DNA of 64,000 nt from Burkholderia sp. Nafp2/4-1b (GCF_003635165.1 NZ_ML058597.1:496001-560000); one strand, 5' to 3'. Positions 26,197-35,139 are shown, counted from the first letter of the stretch. Translations and numbers: made by a program. The notes: generated by a model from the sequence alone, not told the origin.

Positions 26197-27111
26197 TCAC
26201 GCTCCATGACGCGGATCGAAGACGTCGCGCAGCCCGTCGCCGAGCAGGTTGAACGCGAGGCTGACGAGCAGGATCGCGATGCCGGGCAGCGTCGCGACCC
26301 ACCATGCGTCGAGCAGCACGTTGCGGCCCGACGCGACCATGAAGCCCCATTCGGGGCTTGGCGGCTGCGCGCCGAGGCCGAGGAAGCCGAGGCCCGCGAC
26401 GGTCAGGATGATGCCGGCCATGTCGAGCGTCGCGCGCACGATCACCGACGACATGCACAGCGGCATGATGTAGCGCAGCAGGATCCGCGGGCCCGACGCG
26501 CCCTGCAGCCGCGCTGCGTGGATGAAGTCGGCCTGCGCGATGCGGATCGTCTCGGCGCGCGCGAGCCGCGCGTAGGCGGGCCACGCGGTGATCGAGATCG
26601 CGACGACCGCGTTGATCACGCCCGGCCCGAGCGCGGCGGCGAACGCGAGTGCGAGCACGATCTTCGGGAACGCGAGCGCGATGTCGGTGATGCGCATCAG
26701 CACGCTGTCGACGAAGCCGCCGCAATTGCCGGCGGTCATGCCGATCAGGAGGCCGATCGGCACGACGATCACGACGACGAGCAGCGCGATGCCGAGGGTG
26801 AGGCGCGAACCGTCGATCATCCGCGAAAGGATGTCGCGGCCGAGCTGGTCGGTGCCGAACCAGTGCGATGCCGAACCGGGCGGCAGCAGCCGGTCGGACA
26901 GCACCTGCCGCAGCGGATCGTGCGGCATGATCAGCGGGCCGACGATCGCAACGACGATCAGCGTGACGAGGATCGCGAGCCCGAACAGGTTCAGCGGATT
27001 GGCAGCGAAGCGGCGCCAGCGGCGGTACGCGAGGCCGAACGCGGCCTGCGAGCGCGACGCGGGCGCATGGGACAGCAGCCACGCGCGCAGTGTGAGACGC
27101 TCGGCATTCAT
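26197..27111 (-). CDS. ddpC: Dipeptide ABC transporter permease, DdpC/DppC-like
   Basis: A 304-residue inner-membrane permease. The first transmembrane helix follows FAANPLNLFG, the usual DppC opening; the extracytoplasmic region carries HWFGTDQLGRDILSRMIDGS, a DppC hallmark, and the EAA-type coupling loop lies near AARLQGASGPRILLRYIMPL. About six membrane helices. It pairs with the DdpB-like permease 66 bases upstream. Confidence 0.88.
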   Translation of the reverse strand: MNAERLTLRAWLLSHAPASRSQAAFGLAYRRWRRFAANPLNLFGLAILVTLIVVAIVGPLIMPHDPLRQVLSDRLLPPGSASHWFGTDQLGRDILSRMIDGSRLTLGIALLVVVIVVPIGLLIGMTAGNCGGFVDSVLMRITDIALAFPKIVLALAFAAALGPGVINAVVAISITAWPAYARLARAETIRIAQADFIHAARLQGASGPRILLRYIMPLCMSSVIVRATLDMAGIILTVAGLGFLGLGAQPPSPEWGFMVASGRNVLLDAWWVATLPGIAILLVSLAFNLLGDGLRDVFDPRHGA

Positions 27112-27177
27112 GGTCGGGGGGCCTTCGGCATGGGTGGAACAAGAAGCAGGATGGAAACGGTCATGTCGAGGCGGCCC

Positions 27178-28248
27178 TCAGCGCGCACGCGGATCGAATA
27201 CGCGGTACAGCGCATCGGTCAGCAGGTTGACGGTGATGAACATCACGCCGATCACGAGCGTCGCGCCGAGCACCGCGTTCATGTCGGCGTTCAGCAGCGC
27301 GCCCGTCAGGTACGAACCGATCCCCGGCCACGCGAACACGATCTCGGTCAGCACCGAGCCTTCGAGCAGGTTGCTGTACGTGAGCGCGATCACGGTGAGC
27401 AGCGGCACCGCGATGTTGCCGAACGCGTGCCGCCAGATCACGCGGCGCTCGGACAAGCCCTTCGCGCGCGCGGTGACGATGTATTCCTGGCTCAGTTGAT
27501 CGAGCATGAACGAGCGCGTCATCCGGCTCAGGTACGCGACCGAGTAGTAGCCGAGGATCGCGGCCGGCAGCGCGATGTGCGACACCGCGTTGCGGAACAC
27601 GTCCCACTCGCCCGCGAGCGCCGCGTCGATCAGCAGGCTGCCCGTGCGCGGGTCGACCATCCCGTCGTACACGGGATCGAGCCGGCCCGGCCCGCCGACC
27701 CAGTGCAGCCGCGCATAGAACAGCAGCAGCCCCATCAGCCCGAGCCAGAACACCGGCACCGAATTGCCGATCAGGCCGACGAAGCGCGCGATGTGATCGA
27801 TCGGCCGGTTGTGCTTCACCGCGGCCGCGACGCCGAGCGGCACGCCGATCGCGATGCCGATCAACGTCGCGATCGTCGCGAGTTCGAGCGTGGCGGGGAA
27901 CACGCGCCGGATGTCGTCGAGCACCGGGTTCGACGTCAACAGCGACATGCCGAGATTGCCGTGCAGCACGTCGCGCGCGTAGATCAGGAACTGCGTGACG
28001 AGCGGCTTGTCGAGGCCGAGCGCGATGCGCTCGGCCGCGTACGCCTCGGCCGACGCGCGATCGCCGAGGATCGCGAGCACGGGGTCGATCGGCACCTTGC
28101 GACCGATCACGAACGTCAGCGCGAGCAGCCCCGCGAACGTGACGGCGAGCGTGAGCGCCCAGCGCAGCACGCGCAGCGCCCAGCGCACGGCCGGGCGCCG
28201 CGCGGGCAGCGTGCGCAGTGCTTCGAGGGAGGAGGCGGGAGTCGACAT
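27178..28248 (-). CDS. ddpB: Dipeptide ABC transporter permease, DdpB/DppB-like
   Basis: A 356-residue inner-membrane permease of the DppB type, slightly longer than usual because of an Arg-rich cytoplasmic start. It has LGLDKPLVTQFLIYARDVLH, GNLGMSLLTSNPV and the coupling segment YIVTARAKGLSERRVIWRHA, all family marks. About six transmembrane helices. It is followed by the DdpC-like permease and begins 10 bases after the binding-protein stop, indicating one transcript. Confidence 0.88.
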   Translation of the reverse strand: MSTPASSLEALRTLPARRPAVRWALRVLRWALTLAVTFAGLLALTFVIGRKVPIDPVLAILGDRASAEAYAAERIALGLDKPLVTQFLIYARDVLHGNLGMSLLTSNPVLDDIRRVFPATLELATIATLIGIAIGVPLGVAAAVKHNRPIDHIARFVGLIGNSVPVFWLGLMGLLLFYARLHWVGGPGRLDPVYDGMVDPRTGSLLIDAALAGEWDVFRNAVSHIALPAAILGYYSVAYLSRMTRSFMLDQLSQEYIVTARAKGLSERRVIWRHAFGNIAVPLLTVIALTYSNLLEGSVLTEIVFAWPGIGSYLTGALLNADMNAVLGATLVIGVMFITVNLLTDALYRVFDPRAR

Positions 28249-28258
28249 GCGGCGAACC

Positions 28259-29860
28259 TTATTGCTTCTTCAGGTTACGGTACGACACGAGATCGTTGAT
28301 CGGTCCGACTTCGAGCCCGCTCACGCCGGGCCGCGTCGCGACCTGCGCGACCTTCTGGAACATGATCACGAACGGCGAGCGCGCGAGCATCTCCTTCTGC
28401 ATCGCCTGGTACCGCTGCGCGCGCTGCGCGGCGGTCGGTTCGGCGAGCGCGGTGTCGGTTTCCTTCGTCAGTTGCGGGATGTCCCAGCTGTTGCGCCAGG
28501 CCAGCATCTTGTAGCTCGACTTGTCGGAGTTGTCGGGGTTCCATGCGAAACCCTGCGCGTTGCTGTGCGGGTCGATGTAGTCGGCCGACCATTCGCCGAT
28601 GTAGACGTCGTGCTGGCGCGCGCGGTATTTCGCGAGCGTTTGCTTGTTGTCGCCGGGGATCAACTGCACCTTGATGCCCGCCTGCGCGAAGTTCGCCTGC
28701 ACGGCCTGCGCGATCTCCGTGTACGGATAGTCGTTGCGCACGTCCATCGTCATGGAGAAGCCGTTCGGCACGCCGGCCTTCGCGAGCAGCGCCTTCGCCT
28801 TCGCGACGTCGAGCTTGTACGGGTTCGAATTCAGCGTGCCGAGGAAACCTTCGGGCAGGAAGGTCTGGTGCACCTTGTAGGTCGTCTTCACGACGTTCGC
28901 CTGGATGCCCGCATAGTCGACCAGCCACTTCAGCGCTTCCTGCACGTCAGGCTTCGCGAGCGTCGGGTTCTTCGTGTTCAGGCCGAGATACAGCAGCGTC
29001 GCCTGCGGCGAGGCCGTGACCTTCGCCTTGCCCGATTTCACGACCGACGCGAGATCGTCGGGGCTCAGGTCACGCGCCGCGTCCACGTCGCCGTTTTCCA
29101 GCAGCAGCCGCTGGCTTGCCGCTTCGGGCACGTGGCGCAGCACGATGCGCTTCATCGCGAGCGGCAGCCGGTAGCCGTCGAAGCGTTGCAGCACGATGCT
29201 GTCGCTGGGGGCCCACTTCACCAGCTTGTAGCCGCCGGAGCCGGCCTCGTTGGTCTTCAGCCACGCGTTGCCGAAGTCGTTGCCCTGCTGGTGCGACAGC
29301 AGCAGCTTCTTGTCGAGCACCGACGCGGGCCACGAACCGAGCACGTTGAGCACGAAGGTCGGCGCGTATTTGTGATCGGTGGTGATCGATACCGTCTGGT
29401 CGTCGAGCTTCTTCACGTTCGCCGCGACGTTGGCCTTCGTGAGGCCGATGCCGGTCAGCACCGCGGCCGGGCCCTTGTCGAGCAGCACCGTGCGCTGGAT
29501 CGACCACGCGACATCGTCGGCCGTCAGCGGGTTGCCCGAGTGGAACTTGAGGCCCGAGCGCAGCTTGAACGTATAGGTCAGGCCGTCGGGGCTCACCGAC
29601 CACGACTGCGCGACGTCGCCGTTGAATTTCGACGGATCGCGCAGGTCGACGCGCACGAGCCGGTCATACGTGTTCGCGACGTATTCCTCCGGCACCAGCT
29701 CGTAGATTTCGCCGGGATCGAGCGTCGTGAATTCGTCGAGCAGCGTGGCCATCACGAACATGTCCTTCGGCGTTTCCGCGCGGGCGGCGGAAAGCGGAAC
29801 GGCGGCGAGCAGGGATGCGGCGGCGAGCGCCGCGACGAGCCGGGAGGTCGGGAATTTCAT
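28259..29860 (-). CDS. ddpA: Dipeptide ABC transporter substrate-binding protein, DdpA/DppA-like (copy 1)
   Basis: A 533-residue periplasmic solute-binding protein of family 5. The signal peptide (MKFPTSRLVAALAAASLLAA) ends before AETPKDMFVMATLLDEFTTL. Family marks are VRVDLRDPSKFNGDVAQSWS, KFHSGNPLTADDVAWSIQRT and FAWNPDNSDKSS. Gene order with the dipeptidase and transporter genes matches E. coli ddpXABCDF, so D-Ala-D-Ala or related peptides are the likely ligands. A second copy with strong similarity lies at 33411-35000. Confidence 0.88.
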   Translation of the reverse strand: MKFPTSRLVAALAAASLLAAVPLSAARAETPKDMFVMATLLDEFTTLDPGEIYELVPEEYVANTYDRLVRVDLRDPSKFNGDVAQSWSVSPDGLTYTFKLRSGLKFHSGNPLTADDVAWSIQRTVLLDKGPAAVLTGIGLTKANVAANVKKLDDQTVSITTDHKYAPTFVLNVLGSWPASVLDKKLLLSHQQGNDFGNAWLKTNEAGSGGYKLVKWAPSDSIVLQRFDGYRLPLAMKRIVLRHVPEAASQRLLLENGDVDAARDLSPDDLASVVKSGKAKVTASPQATLLYLGLNTKNPTLAKPDVQEALKWLVDYAGIQANVVKTTYKVHQTFLPEGFLGTLNSNPYKLDVAKAKALLAKAGVPNGFSMTMDVRNDYPYTEIAQAVQANFAQAGIKVQLIPGDNKQTLAKYRARQHDVYIGEWSADYIDPHSNAQGFAWNPDNSDKSSYKMLAWRNSWDIPQLTKETDTALAEPTAAQRAQRYQAMQKEMLARSPFVIMFQKVAQVATRPGVSGLEVGPINDLVSYRNLKKQ

Positions 29861-29939
29861 GGGCGCTTCTCCATCTGTCGTTGAAGTCGTTTGAGTCGTT
29901 GAACGTGAACGTGCATGAAAAAGGGGGCGTGCAGCGTCG

Positions 29940-30503
29940 TCACATCAGGCGCCACGGGCCGCTCGCCGCGTTGTCGATCGGCGGCAACGCGTGCGAACCC
30001 GGCAGCTCGTAGTGCCACCACTCGCTGTCGATGTGCGCGAAGCCGGCCGCATGCATCACGCCGAGCAGCAGCAGCCGGTTGCGTTGCACTTGCTCGGGCA
30101 ACCCCGCGTGAAAGTGCCCCGACGCGGCCACCATCTCGTCGAAGCCGGTGCCCATGTCGAGCGGCTCGCCGTTCGCACCGACGAGCGTCAGGTCGATCGC
30201 GGTGCCGCGGCTGTGGTTCGACCCGCGGCCGAGATCGGCGACGAAGTTCGGATCCGGCAGGAAATCCCACAGCACCTGCTGCGCCTGCGGCGGCCGGTAC
30301 GCGTCGTAGATGCGCAGCGTGAAGCCGGCCTGCGCGGCGACCTCGACCGCGCGGCGCAGCGCGGCTTCGGCCGGCTCGAGCAGCAGACAGTGCGCGTTGC
30401 GGTAGATCGGCTTGCCGGTCAGGTTGCGCTCGGTCGCATAGACGAGATCGATCTCGACGCGATGCGTGGCGGGGGTGATTTCGACGAGGCGGTGACGGTT
30501 CAT
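29940..30503 (-). CDS. ddpX: D-alanyl-D-alanine dipeptidase (VanX/DdpX family)
   Basis: A 187-residue zinc D,D-dipeptidase. It carries the family zinc-site motif in SNHSRGTAIDLTL (SxHxxGxAxD) and the EWWHYEL motif with the catalytic Glu and third zinc His. RIYDAYRPPQAQ with the conserved Arg is also present. It hydrolyses D-Ala-D-Ala released from cell-wall turnover. No signal peptide, so cytoplasmic, fitting a role after import by the adjacent transporter. Starts 17 bases after the RpiR-type regulator stop. Confidence 0.9.
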   Translation of the reverse strand: MNRHRLVEITPATHRVEIDLVYATERNLTGKPIYRNAHCLLLEPAEAALRRAVEVAAQAGFTLRIYDAYRPPQAQQVLWDFLPDPNFVADLGRGSNHSRGTAIDLTLVGANGEPLDMGTGFDEMVAASGHFHAGLPEQVQRNRLLLLGVMHAAGFAHIDSEWWHYELPGSHALPPIDNAASGPWRLM

Positions 30504-30520
30504 TGGCGGTCGGGATGCGC

Positions 30521-31408
30521 TCAGGATTCGAATTGGTCGAACGTGCGCTGCAGTTCGCGGTTGCGCTCGACGCGCCGGTCGATCGCGGGACCGAGGCGGT
30601 CGACCACGGCGGTGATCAGCAGGTTGAACAGGCAGGTGAGCGGCGCGAGCGAATCCCAGAACTGGCCGACGTCGGTCTTCACCTGCAGCAGGTCGGCCGG
30701 CCATTCGCGCGCCCACGGGCAATACAGGTCGGTGACCAGCGCGAACGGCTGGCCGCGTTCGGCAGCGGCCTGGCAATAGCGGCGCGCGCTGCGCGAATAG
30801 GCGCGCGTATCGGTGACGATGCAGTACGGCCGCTCGAATTCGGAGTTCAGCGAATCGACGTACGAGCCCGACTGCCCGTCGGAATAGAACACGCGCGGGC
30901 GCAAGTATTCGAGATAACTGCTGAACGCATTGCTGATACCGCGGGTCGACTGGATGCCGAGGATGAACACGGCATCGGCTTGCGCGATCCGGTCCGCCAC
31001 CTGCGCGAACACCGGTTCTTCGGCAAGCCGGTACACGTGGCGGATCGCGTCGAGTTCGCGATCGAGCGACGACGCCAGCGCGCCGTCGCCGCGAGGGCTG
31101 TCGCGCTCGCCGGTGGACGTGAGCGTGGCGGCGGTGCGGCGGTATTCGTCGAGGCGATCGGTGATCATCCACGGGCGGTCGCTGCCGCCGCGCAGTTCGC
31201 GTTTCAGGTCGTCGAGGTTCCGGTAGCCGACGCTGCGCAGGAAGCGCCCGACCGAGATGCCGCTGGTGCCGGTCTGCTGCGCGATCTGGTCGGCGGTTTC
31301 GAGCCCGAGCCGGTCGAGGTTCGCGAGCATGTAGCTCGCGATGCGCTTCGCGGTCGGCGTCAGCTCGGCAAAGCGGGATTCGACGGTATGGGCGAATGCG
31401 CAGGTCAT
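30521..31408 (-). CDS. MurR/RpiR-family transcriptional regulator
   Basis: A 295-residue regulator with an N-terminal RpiR helix-turn-helix (LTPTAKRIASYMLANLDRLG, QQTGTSGISVGRFLRSVGYR) and a C-terminal SIS sugar-phosphate-binding domain around VFILGIQSTRGISNAFSSYL. It is the first gene of the dipeptidase/transporter operon, so it probably controls that operon itself. MurR in E. coli senses MurNAc-6-phosphate; a cell-wall sugar as signal is a reasonable but untested guess. It is divergent from hipB. Confidence 0.88.
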   Translation of the reverse strand: MTCAFAHTVESRFAELTPTAKRIASYMLANLDRLGLETADQIAQQTGTSGISVGRFLRSVGYRNLDDLKRELRGGSDRPWMITDRLDEYRRTAATLTSTGERDSPRGDGALASSLDRELDAIRHVYRLAEEPVFAQVADRIAQADAVFILGIQSTRGISNAFSSYLEYLRPRVFYSDGQSGSYVDSLNSEFERPYCIVTDTRAYSRSARRYCQAAAERGQPFALVTDLYCPWAREWPADLLQVKTDVGQFWDSLAPLTCLFNLLITAVVDRLGPAIDRRVERNRELQRTFDQFES

Positions 31409-31564
31409 CGAAATGTTAGATCGTTGTCATCGAATAATTTGATGTCATCTATCTAACAAAGCCAAAATCATTCGCGCCAGCGGATAAAAACTATGGGGTG
31501 GTGGTGGGTGATAGGGCTGGGCGGCCGCGCCAGACAACAGAATAGCGCAGGCTGCACCGCAAAT

Positions 31565-31642
31565 TATGTCTGTCAGGAATATTTTGCGTTTATCTCTCAC
31601 GGAGATAATTTGCGTTTATGTCTGTGAGAGATATACTGCGTT
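31565..31642. promoter_or_regulatory. Three-copy 26-base operator array of hipBA
   Basis: Three direct 26-base repeats begin at 31565, 31591 and 31617. Each contains a 17-base dyad followed by a spacer ending TGCGTT. The middle copy is perfect: TATCTCTCACGGAGATA at 31591-31607 (TATCTC-N5-GAGATA). The others are TATGTCTGTGAGAGATA (31617-31633) and the weaker TATGTCTGTCAGGAATA (31565-31581). The architecture matches operators bound by HipB in E. coli, though with different bases. Confidence 0.8.
31610..31637 (+). promoter_or_regulatory. Probable hipBA promoter
   Basis: TTGCGT at 31610-31615 and TATACT at 31632-31637 are separated by 16 bases and embrace the third operator dyad (31617-31633), so bound HipB would block RNA polymerase. 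The transcript would start near 31644, which argues for the GTG start of hipB at 31666. Confidence 0.6.
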
Positions 31643-31665
31643 TATTGTCTACTGGACTCCATGCC

Positions 31666-31914
31666 GTGAATCTCATCGTCAATACCCCCGCGCAACTGGG
31701 CGAAATCCTGTCGTCCGCGCGTCAGGCCAAGGGGCTGACGCAAGCCGAGGCGGCGACGCGCATCGGCGTAGGCCAGTCGCGCATATCGTCGCTTGAAACT
31801 ACGCGCACCGAAAGCCTGTCGCTCAGCCAATTGCTCGAATTGACCACGCTGTACGGTCTCGAACTCAGCATCCGCATGAAGGACGGGCGCGACGCTGCCG
31901 ACGTCGAGTGGTAG
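31666..31914 (+). CDS. hipB: HipB-like antitoxin and autorepressor
   Basis: An 82-residue HTH_3 protein if translated from GTG 31666. The helix-turn-helix is LGEILSSARQAKGLTQAEAA and TRIGVGQSRISSLETTRTES, followed by the dimerising strand GLELSIRMKDG. E. coli HipB is 88 residues and has a similar layout. The upstream in-frame ATG at 31618 lies inside an operator copy and upstream of the predicted transcript start, so GTG is preferred despite a weak ribosome site. HipB neutralises HipA and represses the operon through the dyads upstream. It ends 3 bases before hipA. Confidence 0.78.
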   Translation: MNLIVNTPAQLGEILSSARQAKGLTQAEAATRIGVGQSRISSLETTRTESLSLSQLLELTTLYGLELSIRMKDGRDAADVEW

Positions 31915-31917
31915 ACG

Positions 31918-33252
31918 ATGGGACGTAAGTCGCACACTCGCGCCCTGTCGATCTGGGCCAACGGTCAGCGGGTCGGAGCATGGCGAATTCCGGCGCGCGG
32001 CGACATGGAGCTGTTGTACGACACCGGCTGGAAGCAGTCCGATGCCGGGCGTCCGCTGTCGCTGTCGCTACCGTTCGGGATCGGCGATGCGCCGTTGCGC
32101 GGCGCGCGCGTGAACCACTACTTCGACAACCTGCTGCCCGACAGCGATGCAATTCGTCGCCGGCTTGCGTCGCGGTTCGGCACGGCGACGATCGAGCCGT
32201 TCGATCTGCTCGCCGCGCTTGGTAGAGACTGTGTCGGCGCGGTGCAGTTGCTCGGCGAGGACGAAACGCCGACCGGCCATGACCGGATCGATGGTACGCC
32301 GTTGTCCGATGACGAGGTGGCGCGCGTGCTCGATCAGGCGAGCGGGGTGGCGGGCGGTGCACAGGATGACGACGACTTCCGCCTGTCGCTGGCTGGTGCG
32401 CAGGAAAAGACCGCGCTTCTGTTTCATGACGGGCGATGGATGCGCCCGCATGGCGCGACGCCGACGACGCATATCCTCAAGTTGCCGCTCGGGCTGGTCG
32501 GCAACAAGCGTGCGGATCTCACCGCGTCCGTCGAAAACGAATGGCTGTGCCTCGCGATCCTGCGGGCATTCGGCTTGCCGACGGCCGATGCCGACATCGT
32601 GCGTTTCGGCGAACACAAAGTGCTGTCGGTCGCGCGTTTCGATCGTGCGCTTCATCGTGACGGCAAACGGCTGTTGCGCTTGCCGCAAGAGGATTTCTGC
32701 CAGGCGCTCGGCGTGCCGCCGCATCTGAAATATGAATCGCACGGCGGCCCCGGTGTACCCGATCTTGCAGCGATCCTGCGCCGGTCGGAAACGGCGCAGG
32801 CCGATCTCGACACCCTGTTCACCGCTCTGGTCGTGTTCTGGATGCTGGCCGCCCCGGACGGGCATGCGAAGAACTTCAGCCTGCGGCTGCTGCCGGGCGG
32901 CCGCTTCCGTCTGACGCCGCTTTACGACGTGATGTCGATCTGGCCGGTAGAGGGGGACGGCGCGAACCAATGGTCGTGGCACAAGGCGAAACTCGCGATG
33001 GCCGTGCACGGCAAGCGCAAGCACTACGCGATGCGTGACATCACACGCCGTCACTTCAGCGCGATGGCCGAGCATTGTCTGCTCGGCGACATCGCGACGC
33101 CCATCGTCGAACGGCTCGTCGCCGCGACACCGGACGTGATCGACTCGGTCGGCGCGGCGCTGCCGACCGGGTTTCCGGCAAGGATCGCCGAACGCGTTCT
33201 GGGCGGATTGCGCTTCGCTGCCCAGCGCCTCGCCGAACTTCCGCGCACCTGA
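31918..33252 (+). CDS. hipA: HipA-family serine/threonine kinase toxin
   Basis: A 444-residue HipA kinase, near the 440 of E. coli HipA. It retains the autophosphorylation Ser in FRLSLAGAQEKTALL (about Ser157), the catalytic Asp in APDGHAKNFSL and the Mg-binding Asp of TPLYDVMS. The N-terminal subdomain includes VNHYFDNLLPDSDAIRRRLA. E. coli HipA phosphorylates glutamyl-tRNA synthetase, halting translation and promoting persistence. All key residues are present, so an active toxin is expected. Co-operonic with hipB; the module appears to have been placed between the two dipeptide-binding-protein loci. Confidence 0.92.
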   Translation: MGRKSHTRALSIWANGQRVGAWRIPARGDMELLYDTGWKQSDAGRPLSLSLPFGIGDAPLRGARVNHYFDNLLPDSDAIRRRLASRFGTATIEPFDLLAALGRDCVGAVQLLGEDETPTGHDRIDGTPLSDDEVARVLDQASGVAGGAQDDDDFRLSLAGAQEKTALLFHDGRWMRPHGATPTTHILKLPLGLVGNKRADLTASVENEWLCLAILRAFGLPTADADIVRFGEHKVLSVARFDRALHRDGKRLLRLPQEDFCQALGVPPHLKYESHGGPGVPDLAAILRRSETAQADLDTLFTALVVFWMLAAPDGHAKNFSLRLLPGGRFRLTPLYDVMSIWPVEGDGANQWSWHKAKLAMAVHGKRKHYAMRDITRRHFSAMAEHCLLGDIATPIVERLVAATPDVIDSVGAALPTGFPARIAERVLGGLRFAAQRLAELPRT

Positions 33253-33351
33253 CATCGGGCCGCAACGCTTCGGCGCATTTTCCCGCGCCTACTGCTGCAT
33301 GTCCTGCGCCTCGCGCAGCCGCCAGATCGCATTGCACTGCTCGTTCAGCCG

Positions 33352-33374
33352 CCCCCCCCCCCCCCCCCCCCCCC
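33352..33374. repeat. 23-base poly-C homopolymer
   Basis: An uninterrupted run of 23 C lies in the convergent gap between hipA and the second binding-protein gene. On the minus strand it is a poly-G run followed by an open frame ending at TAG 33289-33291 (RLNEQCNAIWRLREAQDMQQ). Such runs slip readily in replication and sequencing, so the length is uncertain. Confidence 0.9.
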
Positions 33375-33410
33375 GCGCACCGGCATCGCCGGCCGCGCGG
33401 GCAGCAGGCG

Positions 33411-35000
33411 TCACTTTGCCAGCGTGCGGTACGACACGAGGTCGTTGATCGGCCCGATCTCGGGGCCGGTGGTGCCGGGGCGCGTCGCGACCTGCACGAC
33501 CTTCTCGAACATGATGATGAACGGCGAGTTCGCGAGCACGGACTTCTGTAGCGCCTCGTAACGCTGTGCGCGCTTCGCGGGCGACGGCTCGGCGAGCGCG
33601 GCCTCCGTGTCCTTCGTCAGTTGCGGGATGTCCCAGCTGTTGCGCCACGCGAGCATCTTCGTCTTCGACTGGTCGGAATTGTCCGGATTCCATGCGAAGC
33701 CGCGCGCGTTGCTGTTCGGGTCCATGTAGTCGGGCGACCATTCGCCGATGAAGATGTCGTGCTGGCGCGCGCGATACTTGCCGATCGCCTGCTTCGCATC
33801 GCCCGGAATCAGCTTCACGCGGATGCCGCCTTGCGCGAAGTTCGCCTGCAGCGCCTGTGCGATCTCGACGTACGGATAATCGTTCGGCATGTCCATCGTC
33901 ACGTCGAAGCCGTTCGCCACGCCGGCCTTCGCGAGCAGCGCCTTCGCCTTCGCGACGTTGAGCTTGTACGGATTCGAATCCAGCGTGCCGAGGAAGCCTT
34001 CGGGCAGGAACGTCTCGTGCACCTTGTAGGTCGTGCTGACGATGTTGTGCTGGATGCCGTCGTAGTCGACGAGCCACTTCATCGCCTGCTGCACTTCGGG
34101 CTTCGCGAGGTTCGGGTTCTTCGTGTTCAGGCTCAGGTACAACAGCGCGGACACCGGCCACGACGCGACCTTGATCTTGCCGGCCTTGGTCAGCGCGGCG
34201 AGGCTGTCGGGGCTCAGGTTGCGCGCGGCGTCGACGTCGCCGTTCTCGAGCAGCAGACGCTGCGCCGACGCCTCGGGCACGTGACGCAGCACGACGCGTT
34301 TCATCGGATACGGCGCGCGGTATTTTTCGAAGCGCTGCAGCACGATGCTTTCGTTCGGCGTCCACTTGGCGAGCTGGTACGGGCCCGAGCCCGCGTCGTT
34401 GGTCTTCAGCCAGCCGCTGCCGAAATCGTTGCCTTGCTGGTGCGACGTCAGCAGCTGTTTGTCGAGGACGGATGCCGGGCACGCGCTCAGCACGTTGAGC
34501 ACGAAGCTCGGCGCGTACTTGCGGTCGGTTTCGAGCACGAAGGTCTGCGCATCGACCGCGCGCACCTTCTGCATCACGTTCGCCTTCGTGAGGCCGAGAT
34601 CGGCGAGTACGCCGGCCGGGCCCTTGTCGAGCAGGATAGTGCGCTGCAGCGACCACGCGACGTCGTCGGCGGTGACGGCGTTGCCGGAATGGAACGTCAG
34701 GCCCGGGCGCAGCTTGAACGTGTAGGTGACGCCGTCGGCGCCGACCGTCCAGGATTGCGCGATCTGCCCGTTGAATTTCGTCGGGTCCTTCAGGTCGACC
34801 CGCACGAGCCGTTCGTAGGTGTTCGCGACGTATTCGGACGGCACGAGCTCGTAGATTTCGCTCGGGTCGAGCGTCGTGAATTCGCCGAGCTGCGTGGCGA
34901 CGACGAAAATGCCGGGCGGCGTCGCGGCGTGGGCCGGCAGCGCCGGAACGAGGGCGACGAGCGTGGCGCTGACGAACAGCCGGGACAGCAGGTGCTTCAT
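33411..35000 (-). CDS. Dipeptide ABC transporter substrate-binding protein, second copy
   Basis: A 529-residue family 5 solute-binding protein, clearly paralogous to the DdpA-like protein at 28259-29860. Long identical stretches include LVDY, GFLGT, NPYKL, KAKALLAKAGV, LAWRNSWDIPQLTK and GPINDLVSYR. The signal peptide (MKHLLSRLFVSATLVALVPA) ends before ATPPGIFVVATQLGEFTTLD. It has no transporter genes of its own, so it probably feeds the DdpBCDF transporter and extends its ligand range. It converges with hipA across the poly-C tract. The two copies have clearly diverged. Confidence 0.88.
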   Translation of the reverse strand: MKHLLSRLFVSATLVALVPALPAHAATPPGIFVVATQLGEFTTLDPSEIYELVPSEYVANTYERLVRVDLKDPTKFNGQIAQSWTVGADGVTYTFKLRPGLTFHSGNAVTADDVAWSLQRTILLDKGPAGVLADLGLTKANVMQKVRAVDAQTFVLETDRKYAPSFVLNVLSACPASVLDKQLLTSHQQGNDFGSGWLKTNDAGSGPYQLAKWTPNESIVLQRFEKYRAPYPMKRVVLRHVPEASAQRLLLENGDVDAARNLSPDSLAALTKAGKIKVASWPVSALLYLSLNTKNPNLAKPEVQQAMKWLVDYDGIQHNIVSTTYKVHETFLPEGFLGTLDSNPYKLNVAKAKALLAKAGVANGFDVTMDMPNDYPYVEIAQALQANFAQGGIRVKLIPGDAKQAIGKYRARQHDIFIGEWSPDYMDPNSNARGFAWNPDNSDQSKTKMLAWRNSWDIPQLTKDTEAALAEPSPAKRAQRYEALQKSVLANSPFIIMFEKVVQVATRPGTTGPEIGPINDLVSYRTLAK

Positions 35001-35139
35001 GCGGGCTCCGTGGAAAGGGAATCGTGGTGCGATTCTCTCATCGACGGCGGCCCGGATGAAAATATTCGATGGGCGCGCAGAAGGGCGCCCGGAAGGAAAC
35101 GGCGAGCGCGCCGGGCGCGGTGCCCGGCACCGGCGGCGG

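Noticed and set aside
33289-33351. Open frame on the minus strand after the poly-G run, possibly the tail of a lost gene
   Set aside because: Too short and no start independent of the homopolymer; kept only as a note in the poly-C finding.
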